NCBI GenBank assembly: GCA_944320665.1
Contig: CALUII010000012.1
Coordinates: forward strand, 1 to 46,154
Length of the DNA: 46,154 bases
DNA from: an uncultured Alistipes sp.
GTDB lineage: Bacteria > Bacteroidota > Bacteroidia > Bacteroidales > Rikenellaceae
Reading direction: 5' to 3'
The notes under the pieces were generated by a model. It was not told the DNA's origin. It searched no databases and saw only the letters and a list, made by a program, of their open reading frames with translations. Made by a program: the position numbers and the translations under genes. Within the stretch, counting starts at the first letter, position 1, and each line of letters begins with the position of its first letter. Positions 17,618 to 25,748 of the stretch are shown piece after piece.

Positions 17618-18784
17618 CTATTCCAGACGGCGGTAGTAGTAGAGTTCGGGCGCAGGGCTCTCCAGCACCTCGGGATGGAAGATGCCGATCAGGTCCTGCA
17701 GCACGATATCGGGACGCACCACGCCCGATTCCCAATAGTCGTTTCCGCCGGTCGAATTGGTGCGGCGGTCGCAATTGTAGACCGCGCCGTGCTGCACACA
17801 GGGCACGTTGGCAAATTTGGGCAGTTGCTTACGCAGCTCTTCGAGCGAGGTGTAGCTGCCGACATTGATCCAGACGTCGGCCTCTGAAGCCAGCAGATAG
17901 GCTTTTTCGAGGTCGATGGGCAGTGAACGGTTCGATGTGTTGTCCGTGTAGACGTAGTCGCCGCCGGCATCGGCAATGAGCCGGGCCACGTAGCTTCCCC
18001 GAGAGGCCATGAACCACGAATCGCCATAAGGCGTGTTGATCATCACGTGCGGACGGGGAGTCGCTGCGGCAGCGGCCCGGGCTCGGAGCGCCTCATAGCG
18101 TGCGGGAATTGTTTCGAAAAGTTTCAGCCCTTCGGTGCGAAGATCGAGCAGCTCGGCAACGGCAATCAGCCATTCGGCCTTGCCGAGGGGTGACTCCTCG
18201 AGGTAGTCGCTGATGTAGGCATAGGGGATCTGCAGTTCGCGCAGTTTGGTCTCCATGGGGCTGGCTCCGTTCACGCCGTAGAGCAGCACGAGGTCGGGCT
18301 GCAGGGCGACGAGCAGTTCGTAGTCGATGTTGCCGTCGTAACCCACATCGCCGATTTGGTCGCGATGTGCGGTGACGTAGGCATTGGTGATGTTGTTGAG
18401 GCCCGAGACTCCGACGACACGATCGGCGGCACCCAGGGCGTCGAGCATCGCCACGTAGGTTGACGACATGCAGACGATGCGCCGTGCTCCGGCCTCGACA
18501 ACCGGGCCGTCGTATCCGACCGGAGCTTGCTCGCCGTTGCGTGCGATGAAGAGGGTGGTTTCGACGTCACGGGCTCCCTGCCATGGATTTTTCGAACGGA
18601 GCAGCGTGCTTTGCGAGCCGTCGGCCCCGACGATTTCGAAGCCTGTGGCGTAGTGCGGTGTCAGGATCGGCTGGTCGAATGCCTCGAGTGAGACGGTGGG
18701 GCGACTTCCGCAACCCAGGGTGGTGGCGGTGAGCAGCAGAAGGATGGCGAGGCGTCGAACGTGGACGGTCAGAGCAAGATGCAT
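17618..18784 (-). CDS. BtuF-like periplasmic binding lipoprotein of an ABC importer
   Basis: 388 residues. A signal peptide with lipobox TTLGC places the lipidated cysteine at about residue 25. The body is a helical-backbone (class III) substrate-binding protein: ARRIVCMSSTYVAMLDALGAADRVVGVS, then NIDYELLVALQPDLVLLYGV, then a C-terminal lobe with VMINTPYGDSWFMASRGSYVARLIADAGGDYVY. Such proteins bind corrinoids or iron complexes. Pairing with the convergent adenosyltransferase favours a corrinoid, but no BtuC/BtuD genes are in the window. ATG 18784 is used; the longer frame begins with a TTG inside a hairpin. It lies downstream of the SRP RNA gene on the same strand. Confidence 0.85.
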   Translation of the reverse strand: MHLALTVHVRRLAILLLLTATTLGCGSRPTVSLEAFDQPILTPHYATGFEIVGADGSQSTLLRSKNPWQGARDVETTLFIARNGEQAPVGYDGPVVEAGARRIVCMSSTYVAMLDALGAADRVVGVSGLNNITNAYVTAHRDQIGDVGYDGNIDYELLVALQPDLVLLYGVNGASPMETKLRELQIPYAYISDYLEESPLGKAEWLIAVAELLDLRTEGLKLFETIPARYEALRARAAAAATPRPHVMINTPYGDSWFMASRGSYVARLIADAGGDYVYTDNTSNRSLPIDLEKAYLLASEADVWINVGSYTSLEELRKQLPKFANVPCVQHGAVYNCDRRTNSTGGNDYWESGVVRPDIVLQDLIGIFHPEVLESPAPELYYYRRLE

Positions 18785-18800
18785 GTCGTTTTCGTGTTTC

Positions 18801-18817
18801 GGAGAGGACAACTCTCC
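18801..18817 (-). other. Small hairpin before the BtuF-like gene
   Basis: A 6-bp perfect stem (GGAGAG/CTCTCC) with a 5-nt loop lies between the SRP RNA terminator and the ATG at 18784. It could shield the 5' end of read-through transcript or be incidental. Confidence 0.4.
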
Positions 18818-18835
18818 GGGGTGAGGTATGGGTAC

Positions 18836-18842
18836 AAAAAAA
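18836..18842 (-). terminator. T-run ending the SRP RNA gene
   Basis: Seven consecutive T on the minus strand follow the closing CTTTCCC strand of the SRP RNA, whose terminal stem acts as the terminator hairpin. Confidence 0.75.
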
Positions 18843-18938
18843 GGGAAAGCTACTTATATCGCACCGCTACGACCACATACCCTTGCTCGATTCCTCGCCT
18901 GGGGGATTCTGTGGGAGCTGGTCGTATAAGACTTTCCC
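18843..18938 (-). ncRNA. ffs: Small bacterial signal recognition particle RNA (4.5S-type)
   Basis: About 96 nt on the minus strand. A 7-bp terminal stem GGGAAAG/CTTTCCC (18938-18932 with 18849-18843) encloses an 8-bp stem TACGACCA/TGGTCGTA (18926-18919 with 18875-18868). The apical part reads CAGG-CGA-GGAA-TCG-AGCA (18901 down to 18884): the GGAA tetraloop on a 3-bp stem flanked by the CAGG and AGCA strands, which is the Ffh-binding helix 8 signature of SRP RNA. The RNA joins Ffh in targeting membrane and exported proteins to the translocon. It has its own consensus promoter and a T-run directly after the terminal stem. Confidence 0.92.
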
Positions 18939-18942
18939 GTTG

Positions 18943-18972
18943 CAAAAGTAGAAAAATTTCGGCACTCTGCAA
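18943..18972 (-). promoter_or_regulatory. Consensus promoter of the SRP RNA gene
   Basis: On the minus strand TTG (18972-18970, in a run of T), a 19-nt spacer and TACTTTTG (18950-18943) fit the Bacteroidetes promoter. Transcription would start around 18939-18936, right at the GGGAAAG that begins the RNA. Confidence 0.85.
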
Positions 18973-19095
18973 AAAAATGATCTTTTTTTTGTGCCGGAGC
19001 CGTTTCGGGGCCTCGGTGCGGGCCCGTGCCGAAGGTAATGCCGGGACGTTGCGGGAAAAAGGTGCCGCGGATGCAGGCGACTGCGAATTTTCTTG

Positions 19096-19103
19096 TATCT
19101 TTG
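19096..19103 (+). promoter_or_regulatory. -7 box for mltG
   Basis: TATCTTTG matches TAnnTTTG, 27 bp before ATG 19131. An in-frame extension to 19026 would start upstream of this promoter and is therefore unlikely. The -33 element is not clear. Confidence 0.6.
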
Positions 19104-19130
19104 TCCTCCACAGTTAATCGTTTCGAAGAG

Positions 19131-20153
19131 ATGGGAAATGCCAACAAACGCACGTGGCTCATCGTGCTCTGTACCGTTGTTGCCGTTGTGGTTGCGGCGT
19201 TGTTCGTGGCCTGGAGTCAGTTCTGGGGCAATGCCGTGCGGGCGGAGCGCGAACTCTACGTCAGCTCGCGTGCCGACTATGCCGCGCTGACCGATTCGCT
19301 GATGCCGTCATTGCGCCATCGGACGGCCTTCCGCCTCTATGCACGGCGACTTGGGTTGGCCGAATCGTTCAAGCCTGGACACTATGTGCTGAAGCGTGGA
19401 ATGAGCGTAATCGAGGTGGCGCGGATGCTTAAACTCGGAATGCAGACTCCGGTGCGTGTGGCGATCCATAATGTACGTATTCCGGCACAACTGGCGGCCC
19501 GTCTGGCGCGTCAGCTTGATGCCGATTCGACCGCCTGGATGGAGGTGCTGACCTCGCCCGAGATGGCCCGGGAGGTGGGATTTGACAGCGTTACGCTCTT
19601 CTCGATGTTTCTGCCCAACACCTATGAATTCTATTGGACGGTGCGTCCCGAGGAGTTCGTACGGCGCATGCGCCGGGAGTACGACCGCTTCTGGACCCCC
19701 GAGCGCGATGCCAAACGCGCTCGCAGCGGGTTGAGTCGTCTGGAGGTGATGACCCTGGCCTCGATCGTTGCCGAGGAGACCCGCCAGACGGACGAAATGC
19801 CCCGCATCGCCGGCGTCTACATGAACCGCCTGCGTCGCGGAATGCCCCTGCAGGCCGATCCCACGGTGAAGTACGCTCTGCAGGACTTCGGCCTGCGGCG
19901 TATCCTGCACAAACACCTGAAATACCAATCGCCCTACAATACCTATGTCAACAAGGGGCTGCCTCCTGCGCCGATTTGCATGCCTTCGCTCGCGGCGATC
20001 GATGCCGTGCTCGATTTCGAACAGCACGACTACCTCTACTTCTGTGCCCGTCCGACCTTCGACGGCCACCACAACTTCGCCCGCACCTACCGCGAACACC
20101 TGGCCAATGCACGCGCCTACAGCGCCGAATTGAACCGGCGCAATATCAAATAA
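19131..20153 (+). CDS. mltG: Endolytic murein transglycosylase MltG (YceG-like)
   Basis: 340 residues. One N-terminal membrane helix (about 9-32) anchors it in the inner membrane with the catalytic domain in the periplasm. MltG cuts nascent glycan strands and is thought to set their length. The LysM-like subdomain comes first (ESFKPGHYVLKRGMSVIEVARML), then the YceG catalytic core: LASIVAEETRQ, with Glu216 the likely catalytic residue by family comparison, then AGVYMNRLRRGMPLQADPTV and SPYNTYVNKGLPPAPICMP. Length is normal. It is followed by the YrdC-family gene, which has its own -7 box only 7 bp after this stop. Confidence 0.93.
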   Translation: MGNANKRTWLIVLCTVVAVVVAALFVAWSQFWGNAVRAERELYVSSRADYAALTDSLMPSLRHRTAFRLYARRLGLAESFKPGHYVLKRGMSVIEVARMLKLGMQTPVRVAIHNVRIPAQLAARLARQLDADSTAWMEVLTSPEMAREVGFDSVTLFSMFLPNTYEFYWTVRPEEFVRRMRREYDRFWTPERDAKRARSGLSRLEVMTLASIVAEETRQTDEMPRIAGVYMNRLRRGMPLQADPTVKYALQDFGLRRILHKHLKYQSPYNTYVNKGLPPAPICMPSLAAIDAVLDFEQHDYLYFCARPTFDGHHNFARTYREHLANARAYSAELNRRNIK

Positions 20154-20159
20154 AATTCG

Positions 20160-20167
20160 TATATTTG
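20160..20167 (+). promoter_or_regulatory. -7 box for the YrdC/YciO-family gene
   Basis: TATATTTG matches TAnnTTTG and ends 8 bp before ATG 20176, again implying a very short mRNA leader. No TTG is seen at 19 bp. Confidence 0.55.
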
Positions 20168-20175
20168 CCCTTGTT

Positions 20176-20775
20176 ATGCTGATCAAACTCTACGCCGACA
20201 ACCCTTCGGAGCGCGAGTTGGCCAAAGTGGTCGCAGCGCTCGAACACGACGAAATCATCATCTATCCGACCGACAGCGTCTATGCATTCGGATGTTCGAT
20301 TCGTTCGCCGCGGTCCATCGAACGTCTGCGCCGCATCAAGGGCAAGGGCGAGACGACTTGTGCGGTGGTGTTGCATGACCTGTCTCAGGCAGCCGAGTAC
20401 TGCCGTGTGGACAATGCCGCATTCCGTGTGCTCAAACGGAACCTGCCGGGGCCGTTCACCTTTATTTTGCCGGCCTCGACGCGCATGCCCGACAAGGCGC
20501 TCGAACGGCGCAAGACCATCGGTATCCGCATTCCTGACAATGCCATTCCGCGTGCGATTGTTGAGGCGCTGGGATGTCCGCTGCTGACCACCTCCGTACG
20601 CGACGATGGGGAGGAGGAGTATACGACCGATCCCGAACTGATCGAAGAGCGCTATGGTGCTGAGGTGGCGCTGGTGATCGATGGCGGGGTAGGACAGACC
20701 GTGCCGACGACTGTGGTTGACCTCACGCAGGGTGAACCCGAAGTGGTGCGCGACGGGTTGGGCGAGTTGAACTGA
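20176..20775 (+). CDS. Sua5/YciO/YrdC-family protein, probable threonylcarbamoyl-AMP synthase
   Basis: 199 residues. The YrdC fold is shown by IIIYPTDSVYAFGCSI near 30-45, the KGKGET basic stretch, GPFTFILPAS near 95, GIRIPDN near 117 and PLLTTSVRDDG near 138. In the TsaC/Sua5 branch the enzyme makes threonylcarbamoyl-AMP for the t6A37 modification of tRNAs. The start (LIKLYADNP) and motif wording look nearer the YciO branch, whose activity is weaker or different, so t6A synthesis is likely but not certain. No Sua5 C-terminal extension is present. Confidence 0.85.
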   Translation: MLIKLYADNPSERELAKVVAALEHDEIIIYPTDSVYAFGCSIRSPRSIERLRRIKGKGETTCAVVLHDLSQAAEYCRVDNAAFRVLKRNLPGPFTFILPASTRMPDKALERRKTIGIRIPDNAIPRAIVEALGCPLLTTSVRDDGEEEYTTDPELIEERYGAEVALVIDGGVGQTVPTTVVDLTQGEPEVVRDGLGELN

Positions 20776-20930
20776 GTGAAACTGAACTTGAAGGGACCTT
20801 TTCTCGTGATACCGGAGCTTTGAGTGCAGGCGAGTGCCCCTTGTTGCGGAAGAGACAAGCCGGAATGAGCCGGAGAAACGGATTGCTGCGGGGGGGGGAA
20901 GGAAGACTGAGCATGATACCTTAAAATTAT

Positions 20931-21488
20931 ATGGAAAAGAAAAATCTGTGGAATGACGCTGCGAAATACGGAGCGATCATGGGCATGGTCTCCATCCTGT
21001 TCGGAGTCATCGCCAATTTCGTGCAGGGATGGTGGCTGTCGTTGTTGTCGCTGGCCGTATTCATCACGCTGCTTTTTCTCTTCACGCGGCGCCGTGTGCG
21101 ACTCTATGGTGACGGTCCGACAGGCTATGGCTACGGCCAGTGTCTGAAGTACATCTTTCTTATGATGCTTTTTGCCGGCATACTTGACGGTGCCTACCAG
21201 ATTGTGGCCGTGAACTGGCTCTTTGCCGCCCATTACGACGAAGTGCTCAATACGACGATTGCCACGTTGGCCTCCTCGGGCCTCTATACCGACGAGCAGC
21301 TCGACCTGGTAATCGGCATGACGCGCAATCTGATGCACTCGCCGCTCTATCTGGTATTCAGCAGCGTGCTGGGGGCTGTGATCAAGGGCGTCTTCTTCGG
21401 GCTGATCGTCTCGGCTTATGCCAAGCGTGACCCCAACATGTTCTCCGGAAACGGCCCGGAACAGGATAATGTCAATCCTTTGGCATGA
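20931..21488 (+). CDS. DUF4199 membrane protein
   Basis: 185 residues with four membrane helices (about 14-32, 35-52, 75-98, 140-165) and the GYGQCLKYIFLMMLFAGILDG segment typical of DUF4199 proteins in Bacteroidetes. Function unknown. It overlaps the downstream glycosyltransferase by 4 bp (ATGA). The DUF4199-GT2-DUF4293 order recurs in Bacteroidetes as far as I know, which suggests a shared role in envelope lipid or glycan work. The 155 bp upstream contain a run of nine or more G (about 20889-20898) and no clear promoter. Confidence 0.85.
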   Translation: MEKKNLWNDAAKYGAIMGMVSILFGVIANFVQGWWLSLLSLAVFITLLFLFTRRRVRLYGDGPTGYGYGQCLKYIFLMMLFAGILDGAYQIVAVNWLFAAHYDEVLNTTIATLASSGLYTDEQLDLVIGMTRNLMHSPLYLVFSSVLGAVIKGVFFGLIVSAYAKRDPNMFSGNGPEQDNVNPLA

Positions 21489-22474
21489 GTGCGCAGGATC
21501 ACAATCTCGATGTCTCGATCGTCGTGCCGTTGTACGACGAGGCCGAATCACTGCCCGAACTTACGGCATGGATCGATCGCGTGATGCGCGAGCATGCACT
21601 TTCGTATGAACTCATCCTGGTTGATGACGGGTCGGATGACGGGTCGTGGGCGGTGATCGAGCAGTTGTGTGAGACGTATCCGGCTTTGTGTGCCATCGGT
21701 TTCACGCGTAATTACGGCAAGTCGGCGGCACTCTATTGCGGGTTCGAGGCGGCGCGGGGCGAAGTGGTCATCACGATGGATGCCGACTTGCAGGATTCGC
21801 CCGACGAGATCCCCGAATTGCGGCGCATGATCCTCGAAGAGGGCTACGATTTGGTTTCGGGATGGAAGAAGCATCGTTACGACCCCATCGGCAAGCGCTG
21901 GCCCAGCAAATTCTTCAACTGGACGGCCCGCACGGTGTCGGGCATTCGGCTTCATGATTTCAATTGCGGATTGAAGGCCTATCGGCGCAAAGTGGTGAAG
22001 GCCATCGAGGTTTATGGCGAGATGCATCGTTATATTCCGATTCTTGCGAAACAGGCCGGCTTCCGCCGCATCGGCGAGAAGGTGGTTGAACATCGGGCCC
22101 GAAAGTATGGACATTCGAAATTCGGCATCGAACGTATGGTCAAGGGATACCTCGATCTGATTACCGTGTCGTTCATGTCGCGTTTCTCGCGATCGCCCAT
22201 GTACTTTTTCGGCGGCCTCGGCACACTGATGTTCCTCATCGGTGGCGCAACGACCGTTTGGGTCATCGGGGTCAAACTCTATCGACAGGTCCATGCCCTG
22301 CCGTTGCGTGCCGTTACCGATCAACCGCTCTTCTATCTGGCGATCCTGGCCATCATTCTGGGAGTACAGCTTTTCCTGGCGGGATTCCTGGGCGAGATGA
22401 TATACCGCGGATCGAGTGATCGGAACAAGTATCTGATCGACCGGACGATAAACAATAAAACAGAAACGATATGA
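21485..22474 (+). CDS. Family 2 glycosyltransferase of the GtrB/ArnC/DPM type
   Basis: 329 residues. The N-terminal GT-A domain has VSIVVPLYDEAESLPEL, LVDDGSDDGSW and the metal-binding DADLQDSPDEIPEL motif near residue 98-110. Two C-terminal membrane helices (about 240-262 and 280-302) match polyprenyl-phosphate glycosyltransferases, which move a sugar from a nucleotide donor to undecaprenyl phosphate on the cytosolic face of the inner membrane. The acceptor and sugar cannot be read from sequence. Both ends overlap neighbours by 4 bp, so it sits in a tightly coupled operon. Confidence 0.92.
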   Translation: MSAQDHNLDVSIVVPLYDEAESLPELTAWIDRVMREHALSYELILVDDGSDDGSWAVIEQLCETYPALCAIGFTRNYGKSAALYCGFEAARGEVVITMDADLQDSPDEIPELRRMILEEGYDLVSGWKKHRYDPIGKRWPSKFFNWTARTVSGIRLHDFNCGLKAYRRKVVKAIEVYGEMHRYIPILAKQAGFRRIGEKVVEHRARKYGHSKFGIERMVKGYLDLITVSFMSRFSRSPMYFFGGLGTLMFLIGGATTVWVIGVKLYRQVHALPLRAVTDQPLFYLAILAIILGVQLFLAGFLGEMIYRGSSDRNKYLIDRTINNKTETI

Positions 22475-22920
22475 TTCAACGTATTCAAACCCTCTATCTG
22501 CTGATCGTGGCGGCGTTGATGGCCGTGACGCTCTTTGCGCCGCTGGCCTGGTTCGGAATGGACGGTCAGCAGCTGACGTTGCATGCCTTTGCTCTCAAAT
22601 CATCGACGGGCGAGGTGGTGCGTCCACCCATTTGGACGGGGTTGCTGTTGTCGCTTGCGTGCGTGTTGCCGTTGGTGGTCATCTTCCTTTACAAGCGACG
22701 GATGTTGCAGCTTCGCCTGTGTGTGGTTGAGATGGTGCTGCTTGTCGGCAGCGCCGTAATGTTGGCTGTTGCCTACTTCTGGGGACACGCCGAAGCCGCG
22801 GCTCAGGGCGTCAAACCGGCGATGATTCTGCCGGTTATTGCGCTGGTATTTGCCTGGCTGGCAGCACGTGGCATTTTTCGGGACGAGTTGCTCGTGCGTT
22901 CGCTCAACCGGATCCGTTGA
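22471..22920 (+). CDS. DUF4293 membrane protein
   Basis: 149 residues, four membrane helices, with the characteristic start MIQRIQTLYLLIVAALMA and a second-helix region PPIWTGLLLSLACVLPLVVIFLYKRR. It matches DUF4293. Function unknown. It overlaps the glycosyltransferase gene by 4 bp and ends the operon. No T-tailed terminator is obvious before the next promoter. Confidence 0.87.
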   Translation: MIQRIQTLYLLIVAALMAVTLFAPLAWFGMDGQQLTLHAFALKSSTGEVVRPPIWTGLLLSLACVLPLVVIFLYKRRMLQLRLCVVEMVLLVGSAVMLAVAYFWGHAEAAAQGVKPAMILPVIALVFAWLAARGIFRDELLVRSLNRIR

Positions 22921-23042
22921 CGCTGCAAACTGGACACTGTGTTAAAAATGACGGGGTGTGCTTCGAAAGAGGTGCATTCCGTCTTGTTTTGTGTGTAATC
23001 GGATTGTAATTGTATTTTGATGTGAAAAAAACAACGACAATT

Positions 23043-23072
23043 TTGTTTTGTTCAGAAATAGTTTTATTTTTG
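23043..23072 (+). promoter_or_regulatory. Promoter of the putative surface nuclease/uptake operon
   Basis: TTG (23043-23045), a 19-nt spacer and TATTTTTG (23065-23072) fit the Bacteroidetes consensus in a strongly A/T-rich stretch. The leader is long, about 125 nt, and ends with a T-run (about 23178-23184) shortly before ATG 23204, which leaves room for leader control. Confidence 0.75.
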
Positions 23073-23203
23073 TCTATCTGAAAGATATAGTACGTTAGGT
23101 TAAAAAATGAGCATTCGGTGCTGCTGCATGATGGCCCGAAATATGAATGAGCGTTTGAGTAATAGTGTGATAGACTCTTTTTTTATTTAATACCTTATTA
23201 TTT

Positions 23204-25657
23204 ATGAGAAAGTTTAACCTATTCCGATTTATGCTCGCCGCCTTGTCTCTGGTGGCGACGACAGCAGCCTTTACGGGTTGTTCGGATGACAAGGACGACG
23301 AATTCGTATTCCCGTCCCTCGAGGTGTCGGCTACGGAGTTGACGTTCGATGAAAAAGGCGGTGCCAAGACCTTCGATATTACGACCGAGGGCAAGTGGAC
23401 GATCTCGGGTGCCGAGAGCGATTCGTGGCTGGCTATTACTCCGGCTCGTCAAGGTGCGGGCAACCAGCAGATTACGGTGACGGTTGCTGCTTCCGAAGAG
23501 GCTCACAGCGCCGAGTTGACCATTACGTGCTACGGTACCTATTACGGTATTGACAAGGAGATGGGTACCAAGACCGTGAAGATTACCCAGACCAAGGGCG
23601 GTGAGGCTCCCTCGACCGAGGAGTTCTACTACAACAACTTCGACAAGGAGGAGGCCACAGAAACCTACGGATCTGGCAAGTCGTATCCCTATCTTGATCA
23701 GTTCGACGGTTGGCAGAATGCTACCGGAACCGGTATTGCCGAGGTGACTTATGAGTACAACGGTATGAGTGTCCGTTCGAATTCGACGTCGAACAGCAAC
23801 TATTCGGACTACGAAGGTTCGGGTATGAACAATCTCTTCTTCGGTAACGGCGGTACGTTCACCATTCAGAAGATTGCCGTGACGACGACGAACCTCTGCC
23901 TGACTTTCGGTGCCGAGCGCTATGTATATGGTGCCGAAGATAATACGTTTGTGATCGGCGACCTGAACGTGCAGCTGAGTGCCGACGGTACCAACTGGTC
24001 CGACCCGATCGAGTATGCTTTCCCGGCCGGTGCCAATACGAACGGCCGCTGGAACCTGGCTACGGCCAACTTCACGCTGCCCGACGGCACGACGACGCTC
24101 TACATTCGCTATACGACCAAGGTGGCCAGTGCACACCGTGTTGATGACGTTCGCCTGACGGGCGGCGTCGGCGGCCAGCAGATCACCTTCAATGGCGGTG
24201 GCAGTGGCGAGACCCCCTCTGGCGAGGAGAAGGCCATTACGATTCCCGAAATCATTGCAGCTCTGACGTCGACGGAGACGGTGCTCGATGCACAGTACGA
24301 CCGCGTATTCGAGGCCGTTGTCGTGACCGACAAGGCCGGAGGCAATGTGAATAACAACAACTTGCAGGTGATGACTCCCGGTGCAACCGAGGCCGGTAAC
24401 GGTATTACGCTCTTTGGCAGCGGTGTGACCAATCCCAACGATGCAAGCTTTACGTTCGCTAAGGGCGACCGTGTGAAGGTGACGCTCAAGGCCGGTCAGG
24501 CCCGTATTGTTAACTACAATGGCCTCTATGAGGTGACGGGCGACAAGAATGCTGCATGGGTAACCATCGAAAAGGTCGGCACGGAGACGATCACTCCGAT
24601 CGTGGTCGATGCCAAGGATCTGGCGGCATACCAGGCTATGGTAGTGACGCTGAACGACATGACGGCTCCGACGACGGCTGCCGTATGGTGCGAGGCCGAG
24701 AAGTATGGCCAGCATACCTTTACAACGGGCGGTCAGAACGTGACAGTATTTGTCCAGTCGAACATGCCGGGTCTGGTCAATACGCAGTTCATTGCCGGTG
24801 CAACGGGTTCGATTACGGGCTATGCCACGGTTTACAAAGGGAATGCCCAGATCTGCCCGCAGACCCCGAGCGATGTGGCTGCTTTCATGAGTGCTGCCCC
24901 CTCGATGCTTGTTTCACCTACTACGTTGTCGTTCAGTGCAACCGGTGATAGCAAGACGGTTTCCGTGACTAAGATCAATGCTGATGATACCTACACGATC
25001 GAGGCTACGGCCGACAACGGCTTCACGGCTTCGGTCTCGGGTACGACTGTGACGGTAACAGTCGGTGCCAACGAAACTGAAAATACGGTCTCGGGAACGC
25101 TGACCGTGCAGCTGATGAAGGAGGGGGCGGCTGTCGATACGAAGACCGTCACCCTCTCGCAGGCGGCCCCTATTGTGGGTAATGCCGTGGCCATGACCAA
25201 GACGGACATCGAGAATGCATCGCGTGTGAGCAACTATGCGAATTTCACGGTAACTGCCGCTGACGGTAGCGTCTGGACCGGTTTCGGTATGGGATTCGGT
25301 TTTTCCAATGCGGGTAACTTCATGCCGTTGCAGTTGGGCTGGACTACCGATACGAGCAAGGATGCTTCGAAGTCCTATGTGAAGGTTCCTACCTTGACCG
25401 GTAATGCTACGAAGGTAACGATTGTTCCTAATGAAAAGACGATTGCCGAGCGTGCGTTCGTAGTGCTGCCGGCTGACTATGTCTACGGCGGCGAGGATGC
25501 CGAGACGGTGATTGCTTCGGCATTGGCTTCGGTACCTACGACCGGAACGACCGATCCACTGGTGATTGATCTTACGGGCAAGAATCTGAAGGATTTCATT
25601 ATCCGTTCGGTAGGTGGTGCTTGTTATATTGACTCTATTACGGTCGAGTACGAATAG
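23204..25657 (+). CDS. BACON/DUF5689 surface lipoprotein
   Basis: 817 residues. The signal peptide ends in a lipobox with Cys26 followed by SDDKDDE, an acidic stretch of the kind that sends Bacteroidetes lipoproteins to the cell surface. Domains in order: BACON-type beta-sandwich (about 38-131); a jelly-roll region resembling choice-of-anchor or carbohydrate-binding modules (about 140-325, starting FYYNNFDKEEATETYG); a DUF5689 OB-like domain (about 345-460); a second OB-like region (about 465-570); another BACON-like sandwich (about 580-670); and a C-terminal beta domain. No catalytic motif is seen, so a binding role is likely. It heads a five-gene run with two nucleases and a TonB receptor. 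GC content appears a little lower than in neighbouring housekeeping genes. Confidence 0.82.
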   Translation: MRKFNLFRFMLAALSLVATTAAFTGCSDDKDDEFVFPSLEVSATELTFDEKGGAKTFDITTEGKWTISGAESDSWLAITPARQGAGNQQITVTVAASEEAHSAELTITCYGTYYGIDKEMGTKTVKITQTKGGEAPSTEEFYYNNFDKEEATETYGSGKSYPYLDQFDGWQNATGTGIAEVTYEYNGMSVRSNSTSNSNYSDYEGSGMNNLFFGNGGTFTIQKIAVTTTNLCLTFGAERYVYGAEDNTFVIGDLNVQLSADGTNWSDPIEYAFPAGANTNGRWNLATANFTLPDGTTTLYIRYTTKVASAHRVDDVRLTGGVGGQQITFNGGGSGETPSGEEKAITIPEIIAALTSTETVLDAQYDRVFEAVVVTDKAGGNVNNNNLQVMTPGATEAGNGITLFGSGVTNPNDASFTFAKGDRVKVTLKAGQARIVNYNGLYEVTGDKNAAWVTIEKVGTETITPIVVDAKDLAAYQAMVVTLNDMTAPTTAAVWCEAEKYGQHTFTTGGQNVTVFVQSNMPGLVNTQFIAGATGSITGYATVYKGNAQICPQTPSDVAAFMSAAPSMLVSPTTLSFSATGDSKTVSVTKINADDTYTIEATADNGFTASVSGTTVTVTVGANETENTVSGTLTVQLMKEGAAVDTKTVTLSQAAPIVGNAVAMTKTDIENASRVSNYANFTVTAADGSVWTGFGMGFGFSNAGNFMPLQLGWTTDTSKDASKSYVKVPTLTGNATKVTIVPNEKTIAERAFVVLPADYVYGGEDAETVIASALASVPTTGTTDPLVIDLTGKNLKDFIIRSVGGACYIDSITVEYE

Positions 25658-25685
25658 TCTTGTGAATAGTATGCTCCAGTAATTT

Positions 25686-25715
25686 ATCCCCGGCGGAGCT
25701 GATTCCGTCGGGGAT
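25686..25715 (+). other. Intercistronic hairpin between the BACON lipoprotein and nuclease genes
   Basis: A 12-bp stem (25686-25697 with 25704-25715, one G-T pair) with a 6-nt loop lies 28 bp after the first gene. It has no T-run, so it is more likely a partial terminator or RNA-processing/stabilising element that would lower expression of downstream genes relative to the first. Confidence 0.6.
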
Positions 25716-25748
25716 GATTATCTGAACACAAAGAGTTGATAGAGAGTT

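Noticed and set aside
18843-18938. Cobalamin riboswitch upstream of the BtuF-like gene
   Set aside because: The structured RNA has the SRP helix-8 core and lacks the B12-box pattern of cobalamin riboswitches.
20889-20898. Poly-G run upstream of the DUF4199 gene as a phase-variable tract
   Set aside because: It is intergenic, about 35 bp before the start codon, and no promoter boxes flank it; without variant reads there is no evidence of switching.
23219-24715. A 498-codon minus-strand open frame
   Set aside because: Antisense to the BACON/DUF5689 lipoprotein; repetitive composition without domain features.
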